In this document: positions 1 to 4,694 of the stretch, in pieces
Layout: every line of letters begins with the position of its first letter
Position numbering within the stretch: position 1 is the stretch's first letter
Assembly: GCA_964436315.1 (NCBI GenBank)
Contig: CAYTCZ010000211.1
Span: 1-5,062 of the forward strand
Length of the DNA: 5,062 bases
Source: CAYTCZ01 sp964436315
GTDB lineage: Bacteria > Actinomycetota > Thermoleophilia > Gaiellales > Gaiellaceae
Direction: 5' to 3'
The notes under the pieces: model-generated
Told to the model about the DNA's origin: nothing
Database searches by the model: none
What the model saw: only the letters and a program-made list of their open reading frames with translations
Position numbers and translations under genes: made by a program

Positions 1-278
1 GGGGGCACCCTGAATCTGAGTCGGGGCTCGGACTGATCCTCGTTGGGTACTAAGAGCCCATACCGGTAGGTGCAACACCCCCGGATGGCGGTTGAGACGC
101 GGCGGATCTCGCCGCGATCGCCCTCGCACATATCACGCTCGATATGCGCTTCGGTCGATCCCGCCGAGCTGCTTGGTCTCGTCCGTCCCCGACGGCACCG
201 CACCTACCGGCATGGGCTCGAAGTCCGGGACCGTCACTTTGGCCGCGCTAAGTCAAGCCGAGGACAGCCGTCGGATAC
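1..278. other. Stretch without a confident gene; contains a structured inverted-repeat element
   Basis: No reading frame here has recognisable protein features. The plus frame open from 70 to 297 gives an arginine/serine/proline-rich, low-complexity translation typical of a non-coding frame in GC-rich DNA, and it runs antisense into the small membrane protein at 279-437. One plus frame is open from base 3 to a TAA at 51-53 and would end in a hydrophobic GLGLILVGY; it could be the last 16 residues of a gene entering from the left, but that is too short to judge. The inverted repeat begins immediately after that TAA. No tRNA-like T-loop and no riboswitch consensus that I know was recognised. 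Confidence 0.5.
54..219 (-). repeat. 20-bp inverted repeat with internal hairpins; possible structured RNA
   Basis: Bases 54-73 are the reverse complement of 200-219 at 19 of 20 positions, the exception being 62/211. Inside lie smaller hairpins: 98-104/110-116 (7 perfect pairs, 5-base loop), 126-133/142-149 (7 of 8 pairs, 8-base loop) and 183-187/191-195 (5 perfect pairs, 3-base loop). Two further 5-bp pairings are possible, 94-98/176-180 and 116-120/156-160. Both mismatches (62/211 and 128/147) are A-C on the plus strand, so they become G-U wobbles in a minus-strand transcript. That points to minus-strand RNA, downstream of the small membrane gene. A decayed non-autonomous mobile element is an alternative, but no flanking target duplication is visible. 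I do not recognise a known RNA family. Confidence 0.55.
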
Positions 279-437
279 TCAGGCGACGATGATGTAGATC
301 CCCGCTCCGAGGAGCAGAATCGCGAGTGCCTTGAAGATCCAGCCGACGACCTTGAGGGCCAAAATCCCACCGATGACGATGATCACGATCGCGACGATGA
401 GGTTTCCGGTGCTAACGGCCAGAAGCGGCTCAGGCAC
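279..437 (-). CDS. Small two-helix membrane protein, GTG start
   Basis: This minus-strand frame encodes about 52 residues: a short N-terminus (MPEPLLAVSTGN) followed by two hydrophobic segments, about residues 13-31 (LIVAIVIIVIGG...) and 33-51 (WIFKALAILLLGAGIYIIV). They are separated by a tight KVVGW turn and the protein ends at TGA 279-281. Such a run of hydrophobic residues over nearly the full length is hard to explain as a chance frame. The frame opens after a TAA at 471-473. The GTG at 437 is preferred; the GTG at 449 would add four residues. Neither start has a clear Shine-Dalgarno sequence, but TAGTGT (451 to 446 on the minus strand) could be a -10 box for a nearly leaderless message from 437. 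The role is unknown; it is probably an inner-membrane protein. It is divergent from the gene at 530. Confidence 0.75.
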   Translation of the reverse strand: MPEPLLAVSTGNLIVAIVIIVIGGILALKVVGWIFKALAILLLGAGIYIIVA

Positions 438-513
438 GGCGGGGAACACTACACGAGTCGAATCACCGAGTTAGGGGATTGCAGCGCGCCCCGAATCGGG
501 GCACGGTCTGCTG

Positions 514-522
514 AGAAAGGAG
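514..522 (+). promoter_or_regulatory. Strong Shine-Dalgarno sequence
   Basis: AGAAAGGAG matches the complement of the 16S rRNA 3' tail over nine bases and lies 7 bases before the ATG at 530. It fixes that start and is the strongest ribosome-binding site in the window. Confidence 0.85.
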
Positions 523-529
523 CACGTGC

Positions 530-904
530 ATGGGCGAAGAGAACCTTCGCCACACGGCTTTGGCCGATCCCCTCTACGAGCTCCGGCTGATTCCCAAGGG
601 AGATCCCGACGCGGACCTGCATCTCCTGCTCGCGACGACGGATTACGTCGAGGCTCTCGACTGCGCCTTCGATCACCTCCACGAGCACGATCCGATGCGC
701 GAGGGAAAGGTTGCCGGTCTCGCGATCGTGCGGGTTCAAGGAAACGACCGAGAGCCGGTGTGGGTCTACAGCCATGACGAAACGAACGGAGCCGAGATCG
801 ACTCTGTCGGGATTTGGGGGTTCAACGTCGGGGCGTGGACGGGCCCTCCCTCGGCCATCGTAGGGCCGAGGCGTGAAACGTCGTCTGGCGTCCTGCGCCG
901 CTAG
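530..904 (+). CDS. Hypothetical protein, 124 residues
   Basis: I do not recognise a named family. The start is set by the excellent Shine-Dalgarno sequence at 514-522. The first 105 residues look like a small soluble alpha/beta domain: a strand-like YELRLIPKGDPDADLHLLLA (about 16-35), an acidic helix TDYVEALDCAFDHLHEHDP (37-55), then strands around VAGLAIVRVQ (61-70) and PVWVYSHD (76-83), ending in VGIWGFNVGAW (93-103). There is no signal peptide or membrane segment, and the composition is acidic. The last 19 residues (from GPPSAIVG) are arginine-rich and lie over a hairpin at 849-871, so the conserved part may end near 105 and the tail may be poorly conserved read-through. The gene converges on the SRPBCC gene with 3 bp between stop codons. 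Confidence 0.8.
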   Translation: MGEENLRHTALADPLYELRLIPKGDPDADLHLLLATTDYVEALDCAFDHLHEHDPMREGKVAGLAIVRVQGNDREPVWVYSHDETNGAEIDSVGIWGFNVGAWTGPPSAIVGPRRETSSGVLRR

Positions 905-908
905 GCGC
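849..908. terminator. Possible bidirectional hairpin terminators between convergent genes
   Basis: Two hairpins lie at the junction of the convergent genes. One is 849-856/864-871 (CCTCGGCC with GGCCGAGG, 8 perfect pairs, 7-base loop). The other is 895-899/904-908 (5 pairs, 4-base loop) and contains the plus-strand TAG. Neither is followed by a T-tract on either strand, so a classical Rho-independent terminator is not shown. The convergent position is the main argument. Confidence 0.25.
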
Positions 909-1345
909 TACGACGCCTCGAGGAGACGCTTCAGCGTCGACAGATCGCCGGAGATCGAGCGTTTCACCGCCCGCCCGAGAGCCGGGCCGGCGAGCTTGTA
1001 GAAGCCGCCGGCCTCACCCTCGACCCGGATTCGTGCTCGCGTAGCCTCGCCCGCGTCCTCGAACTCGTACGTCACCACCATCGGAATAGGACTCTCGACC
1101 GAGCGCATCCGCAAACGGGTGTCCGGGACGTACTCGACCACCTCGTTGACGTAGTCGATGCGCTTCCCCAGGAACGAGGCGACACGCTTGACCTTCGTCC
1201 CCTCACCCAGCGGCGGATCAGTCAGCGTCTCCGATTCCTTGATCCCACCGATCCAGATTGGATCGTTGTCTGCGTTCGTCGCGTACTCCGCAACCGCAGA
1301 CCGGGACCGATCGATGATCGTCTCTGCGGTGACGTCGACGCCCAT
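908..1345 (-). CDS. SRPBCC family protein (polyketide cyclase/dehydrase-like)
   Basis: The 145-residue protein fits the Bet v1-like START/SRPBCC fold (Polyketide_cyc2 type) over its full length. It opens with MGVDVTAETIIDRSRSAVAEYATNAD (strand then helix, about 1-27), followed by DNDPIWIGGIKESE (27-40). Next come antiparallel strands through KVKRVASFLGKRIDYVNEVVEYVPDTRLRMRS (51-82), VVTYEFED (90-97) and TRARIRVEGE (102-111). A C-terminal helix, about 118-143, ends in LSTLKRLLE. These proteins form a hydrophobic cavity for lipids or small aromatic molecules; the ligand cannot be told from sequence. An in-frame TAG at 1355-1357 makes the ATG at 1345 the earliest possible start. GGAG lies only 2 bases before it, an unusually short spacing, so translation may have been coupled to the upstream gene that is now broken. 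Confidence 0.88.
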   Translation of the reverse strand: MGVDVTAETIIDRSRSAVAEYATNADNDPIWIGGIKESETLTDPPLGEGTKVKRVASFLGKRIDYVNEVVEYVPDTRLRMRSVESPIPMVVTYEFEDAGEATRARIRVEGEAGGFYKLAGPALGRAVKRSISGDLSTLKRLLEAS

Positions 1346-1354
1346 TTCTCCAGA

Positions 1355-1701
1355 CTATGAGAACACGCGCGTCTCGAGGTTCGCAAGACAGGCTCTTCTC
1401 GCTGCCGGCCATCTCCTGGCCCTCCCACGACATCGCGTAGGCGAGTCTTTCGGGTCGGCGGATCTCCGTGTACTCACCGGTCATCGTGTAGACATCGCCG
1501 TTCTCGGCGTTTCGCATCGAGAGCCGATAGTTCCCGCCGACCCGCGGATCGGTCGCCGCGAGCGGCGTGTCCCACGTCGGCGCGGACGCGAACCATTCCA
1601 GAAGTACCTCCGGATCGATCCAGGCATTTCTTCTCGCGTGGAGCGTCGAACGTGTGGGTCAGCTCGAGGCTGATTTCGGTCTCGGTCTTGGCCCGTGGCA
1701 T
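1355..1701 (-). pseudogene. Broken AHSA1-like SRPBCC gene (frameshift plus internal deletion)
   Basis: A good Shine-Dalgarno AGGAG (1708-1712, minus strand) precedes the ATG at 1701. The N-terminus MPRAKTETEISLELTHTFDAPREK is a normal AHSA1-type opening. At about 1626-1629 the frame shifts: the expected link of three codons before AWIDPEVLLEWFA is only four bases, consistent with loss of about 5 bp. The second frame then reads well through WIDPEVLLEWFASAPTWD, VGGNYRL, MTGEYTEI, PERLAYAMSWEG and AGSEKSL to about 1389. The middle of the C-terminal half is absent. A third frame gives LANLETRVFS and a TAG (1355-1357), which resembles the end of the family's last helix. The remnant spans about 115 codons, against about 150 usual for the family as I recall it. 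It probably formed an operon with the intact SRPBCC gene downstream. A sequencing or assembly error could explain the first lesion but not the missing block. Confidence 0.8.
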
Positions 1702-1739
1702 TTACGACTCCTGTCAGTGGCGTGAGAAACTAACTCCCG

Positions 1740-3545
1740 ATGGACGACTATCTCCCCATCGCCGAGCACGGGGTCATTGGCGACCTCGAGACGGTCGCAC
1801 TCGTGGGGACCAACGGCGCGATCGATTGGTACTGCTGCCCGCACTTCGACTCGCCAAGCGTGTTCGGAGCGATCCTCGATCGCGAAAAGGGCGGCTACTA
1901 CCAGATCGCGCCGACCGACTGCGAGTGGACCGCGAAACAGCTCTACGTTCCCGACACGAACGTTCTCATCACTCGATTCCTGACCCCCGACGGCGTCGGC
2001 GAGGTCGAGGACTTCATGCCGATCGCGGCCAGCAGAAAGGCAGCGCATCGACATCGGATCGTCCGACGGCTCATTGTTGTTCGCGGCACGATGAAACTGC
2101 GGCTCGAGATCGAGCCGCGATTCAACTACGCGCGTGATAGCCACGATGTTCAGGGCCACGATGACGGCGTCGTGTTTCGGTCTGCTTCGCTCTGCCTTAG
2201 CCTGACGAGTGGCGTACAGCTCACCCCGACGGACCAAGGCGCGGCCGCTGAGTTCGTGCTGTCCGAGGGTGAGAGCGCCACGTTCGTCCTGGATCGCGTT
2301 GAGGCCGACAACGTCCCCAAACAGCAGCCTGATGAATACTACGCCGAGCTGCTCGATGAGACGATCGCCTACTGGCGCCGCTGGCTGTCCCACACGAAGT
2401 ACCGCGGTCGGTGGCGAGAGACCGTCCATCGTTCAGCCCTGGCACTCAAGCTGCTGACGTTCAAGCCAACAGGGGCGATAGTCGCCGCTCCCACGACCAG
2501 TTTGCCGGAGCAGATCGGAGGCGAGCGAAACTGGGATTACCGCTACACGTGGATCCGGGATGCCGCCTTCACCCTCTACGCGTTCCTTCGACTCGGCTTC
2601 ACCGAGGAGGCCGAGGCGTTCACCGGCTTTCTTCGCGATCGGATCGGCGATGCCCGTGGAAACGAGACGGGGCCGCTCCAGATCATGTACGGGATCGACG
2701 GGAGGACGGAGCTGCTCGAGGAGAGCCTCGATCACCTGGAGGGTTATCGAGGTTCGGCCCCCGTGCGCATCGGCAACGGAGCGGCCCATCAGCTCCAGCT
2801 GGACATTTACGGCGAACTAATCGACTCGTTCTACCTCTTCAACAAGTTTGGCCGGCCTCTCTTCCACGAGGGCTGGGAAGCCCTTCGACAGATCGTCGAA
2901 TGGGTCTGCGACAACTGGGATCAGCCCGACGAGGGCATTTGGGAGACGCGCGGCGGACGAAAGGACTTCACCTACTCGCGTCTGATGTCTTGGGTTGCCG
3001 TTGAGCGTGCCATTCGAATCGCGCGTCAGCGTGGCCTACCGGCCGACCTTGTGCACTGGCTGAACTCCAGAGATGCCATCTACCGGCAGATCATGGACAA
3101 GGGATGGAGTGCCGAGCGGGGTGCGTTCGTTCAGCACTACGGCAGCGAGGTGCTCGACGCATCGATCTTGCTCATGCCCCTCGTCAAGTTCATCTCCCCG
3201 ACCGATCCGATGTGGCTCTCCACCCTCGATGCAATCTCCGAGGAGCTGGTCTCCGACTCGCTCGTCTACCGCTACAACATCGAGGCTTCGCCCGACGGCC
3301 TACGCGGAGACGAGGGCACGTTCTCGATCGTGACGTTCTGGTACGTCGAGGCGCTCGCGCGAGCCCACCGCCTGACCGAGGCTCAGCTGGTCTTCGAGAA
3401 GATGCTCACCTATGCGAACCACCTCGGCCTGTACTCAGAAGAGATCGGCCTAACCGGAGAACAGCTCGGCAACTTTCCGCAAGCCTTCACGCACCTCGCG
3501 CTGATCAGCGCAGCGTTCAACCTGGATCGCGCGCTCGGGAACTAG
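1740..3545 (+). CDS. Glycoside hydrolase family 15 protein (glucoamylase/trehalase-like)
   Basis: This is a complete 601-residue GH15 enzyme, an inverting alpha-glucosidase expected to release glucose from maltooligosaccharides, alpha-glucan or trehalose. Residues 1-200 form the trehalase-like N-terminal beta-sandwich, starting MDDYLPIAEHGVIGDLETVALVG and then GAIDWYCCPHFDSPSVF. Residues 220-600 form the (alpha/alpha)6 barrel. Key motifs are RNWDYRYTWIRDA (263-275, with R273-D274 matching the RD pair of fungal glucoamylases), DEGIWETRG (397-405, E402 the likely general acid) and GLYSEEIGLTGEQLGNFPQAFTHL (563-586, E567 the likely general base). No signal peptide is seen, so it should be cytoplasmic. 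The start matches the family N-terminus, but the Shine-Dalgarno sequence is weak. A 38-bp gap separates it from the divergent pseudogene. Substrate (trehalose or glucan) cannot be fixed from sequence alone, and no trehalose-synthesis gene is in the window. Confidence 0.96.
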   Translation: MDDYLPIAEHGVIGDLETVALVGTNGAIDWYCCPHFDSPSVFGAILDREKGGYYQIAPTDCEWTAKQLYVPDTNVLITRFLTPDGVGEVEDFMPIAASRKAAHRHRIVRRLIVVRGTMKLRLEIEPRFNYARDSHDVQGHDDGVVFRSASLCLSLTSGVQLTPTDQGAAAEFVLSEGESATFVLDRVEADNVPKQQPDEYYAELLDETIAYWRRWLSHTKYRGRWRETVHRSALALKLLTFKPTGAIVAAPTTSLPEQIGGERNWDYRYTWIRDAAFTLYAFLRLGFTEEAEAFTGFLRDRIGDARGNETGPLQIMYGIDGRTELLEESLDHLEGYRGSAPVRIGNGAAHQLQLDIYGELIDSFYLFNKFGRPLFHEGWEALRQIVEWVCDNWDQPDEGIWETRGGRKDFTYSRLMSWVAVERAIRIARQRGLPADLVHWLNSRDAIYRQIMDKGWSAERGAFVQHYGSEVLDASILLMPLVKFISPTDPMWLSTLDAISEELVSDSLVYRYNIEASPDGLRGDEGTFSIVTFWYVEALARAHRLTEAQLVFEKMLTYANHLGLYSEEIGLTGEQLGNFPQAFTHLALISAAFNLDRALGN

Positions 3546-3551
3546 CGGTCG

Positions 3552-4298
3552 CTAATGGTCAGCCTGGGCTCTGCGCCGCTCGAAGGCGATTGCCTCGTGC
3601 GCTCGATCGCCTTCCGGACCGGCCTGTCGATCGCAGAGTGCCGCGATCGAAGGCTCGAATCCGTAGACGACCAATGTGTCATCGGACGCGACCGGGGTCG
3701 ACGCGATCGGTGCACCCATGTAGCTCCCGTCGTTGTGTGAGATGCCGAGAACGACGATTCCCTCGTCGCGTAGCCGAAGCTCGCCTACGGTTTTGTCGGC
3801 GAGCCACCCGTCCGGCCGAACCTTGACCTCCATTACCACGTGATTGCCGGAGAGATTGACGAGGCTCGCAGCGTCGCTGACGTCGACATCCGAGTACCGC
3901 CTGATCAGACGGGCGATCAGCTTGGTCAGTCGCCTGTCGAGCCAGCGGCTACGAGCGACCAACCAGATCCCGAAGATCCCACCCAGGAGCACACCCGCGC
4001 GGACCAGGGCCTGTCTGCTCGTGTCCGCGGTCGCAAAGGAGATGATGATCGTGGCAATGACTGTGACGATCCCGGCGTTGCCGAAGAGCATCAGGCTCAG
4101 AATTACTCTGCGCCGGATCGGGTGGTTCACGACCATCTCGGCCTCGGTTGTGGTGAACCCGACTCCGGTAAACGCGGAGCGGGCCTGGAATCGGGCGCTT
4201 TCGCGGGAGAGCCCCGTACCGATCAGGACGAGGGTTGCGGCCCGCGTGACGATCAACGACAGGAAGATGACCGCGAAGACGGTGACGATGGCAGCCAT
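3552..4298 (-). CDS. Membrane protein with TrkA_C (RCK_C) domain
   Basis: The 248-residue protein has an N-terminal membrane part and a cytoplasmic regulatory domain. Hydrophobic segments lie at about 2-26, 65-89 and 97-115. Between the first two is the motif ARFQARSAFTGVGFTTTEAE (35-54) followed by NHPIRRR. After a basic stretch (RSRWLDRRLTKLIARLIRRY, 116-135) comes a RCK_C/TrkA_C domain, about 150-215, with GELRLRDEGIVVLGI and a final DDTLVVYG. RCK_C domains in potassium channels and transporters bind small ligands, with c-di-AMP and other nucleotides known in some families. The tail after 215 is charged and probably disordered. An in-frame TAG two codons upstream limits the start to ATG 4298 or later. 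It converges on GH15 with 6 bp between stops. Proteins of this shape are often labelled potassium transporter TrkA, but it lacks the NAD-binding RCK_N domain, so that name is unsafe. Confidence 0.88.
   Translation of the reverse strand: MAAIVTVFAVIFLSLIVTRAATLVLIGTGLSRESARFQARSAFTGVGFTTTEAEMVVNHPIRRRVILSLMLFGNAGIVTVIATIIISFATADTSRQALVRAGVLLGGIFGIWLVARSRWLDRRLTKLIARLIRRYSDVDVSDAASLVNLSGNHVVMEVKVRPDGWLADKTVGELRLRDEGIVVLGISHNDGSYMGAPIASTPVASDDTLVVYGFEPSIAALCDRQAGPEGDRAHEAIAFERRRAQADH
3582..3650. terminator. Two consecutive perfect inverted repeats after the GH15 stop
   Basis: Hairpin one pairs 3582-3590 with 3606-3614 (GAAGGCGAT/ATCGCCTTC, 9 pairs, 15-base loop). Hairpin two pairs 3627-3634 with 3643-3650 (TCGATCGC/GCGATCGA, 8 pairs, 8-base loop). 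They lie 37-105 bp beyond the GH15 stop and inside the 3' coding end of the convergent RCK_C gene, where the protein tail is poorly conserved. There is no T-tract, so the terminator role is inferred from position only. Confidence 0.3.
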
Positions 4299-4407
4299 CG
4301 GCCTCTAAACGGGCCCGGGGATCCTCGAAACCACGACCGATGATGGTACGGCCCGTGTCCGACATTCCACGCTCCCTCGGTGCGGGCGTCCTTGGCATCG
4401 TTTCACC

Positions 4408-4439
4408 ATGACTCGGCGCGTCGATGACTCGGCGCGTCG
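4408..4439. repeat. Perfect 16-bp tandem duplication (two copies)
   Basis: ATGACTCGGCGCGTCG occurs twice in direct succession, at 4408-4423 and 4424-4439, with no mismatch and no extension on either side. Because 16 is not a multiple of three, it would shift any reading frame crossing it, which fits a non-coding or decayed stretch. It looks like a recent slippage duplication. Confidence 0.9.
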
Positions 4440-4682
4440 TTCTCATCGGGATCGCGATGCTCGTCGTCGCACTCGCTCTCGAGGCGCGGACAGACGAAGC
4501 GGGGGAGGCGGTCCTCGCCGCTCCTGTCGCGGGTAGCCACATGATCTTCCCCACGGCCGAGACGGAGGATCCGCTCCGCTGCTGGGCTGCGGGGCCGATG
4601 GAGGTCGACGTTGCGACGTCGGTTGAAGTCGTCATTGTCAGGCCTTTCTCGTCTGCGAATAGGCGCAGCCCGTCGGGCGAGT

Positions 4683-4688
4683 TAGCAT
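4683..4688 (+). promoter_or_regulatory. Candidate -10 box for a leaderless transcript
   Basis: TAGCAT fits the TAnnnT -10 pattern and ends 6 bases before the A of the ATG at 4695, placing the expected transcription start at or next to the start codon. No Shine-Dalgarno sequence is present at a usable distance. Leaderless messages are common in actinobacteria. No clear -35 hexamer is seen around 4660-4665. Confidence 0.45.
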
Positions 4689-4694
4689 CTCCGC

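Larger units (their letters stand above)
4299..4694. other. 396-bp stretch with no confident gene; possible decayed ORF
   Basis: No frame gives a recognisable protein. On the minus strand an ATG at 4633-4635 has a convincing Shine-Dalgarno AGAAAGG (4643-4649) with 7-base spacing, the same seven bases used by the gene at 530. Its frame starts MTTSTDVATSTSIGPAAQQ and then becomes alanine/serine/arginine-rich low complexity. It stays open well into the RCK_C gene in the wrong frame, so it is either non-coding or a frameshifted gene. On the plus strand an ATG at 4424 starts a signal-peptide-like MTRRVVLIGIAMLVVALALE, but that frame continues into the cNMP gene in a different register and lacks a good ribosome-binding site. 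Regulatory sequence for the flanking, divergently placed genes must also lie here. Confidence 0.4.

Noticed and set aside
3..53. C-terminal fragment of a gene entering from the left, ending at TAA 51-53
   Set aside because: Only 16 residues are visible, too few to support a coding call, though a true gene end cannot be excluded.
43..219. Integron attC-like site (GTTGGGT at 43-49 plus inverted repeats)
   Set aside because: The matching RYYYAAC partner is not found at the right place, the order of the cores is wrong, and no integrase or cassette array is present.
1..280. Known riboswitch or housekeeping RNA (ydaO, TPP, cobalamin, SRP, 6S)
   Set aside because: None of the conserved core sequences I know for these classes can be found on either strand, although the region is structured.
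70..297. Plus-strand 75-residue open frame
   Set aside because: The product is arginine/serine/proline-rich with no recognisable pattern. The frame crosses the inverted-repeat element and ends antisense within the small membrane gene.
1659..2429. Long minus-strand open frame antisense to GH15
   Set aside because: It lies opposite a confidently identified conserved enzyme. Long antisense frames are expected from G/C-biased third codon positions, and the translation has no recognisable domain.
3949..4635. 228-residue minus-strand open frame
   Set aside because: Its second half lies over the RCK_C gene on the same strand in another frame, and the translation is low complexity. Only its ribosome-binding site is notable, and that is recorded separately.
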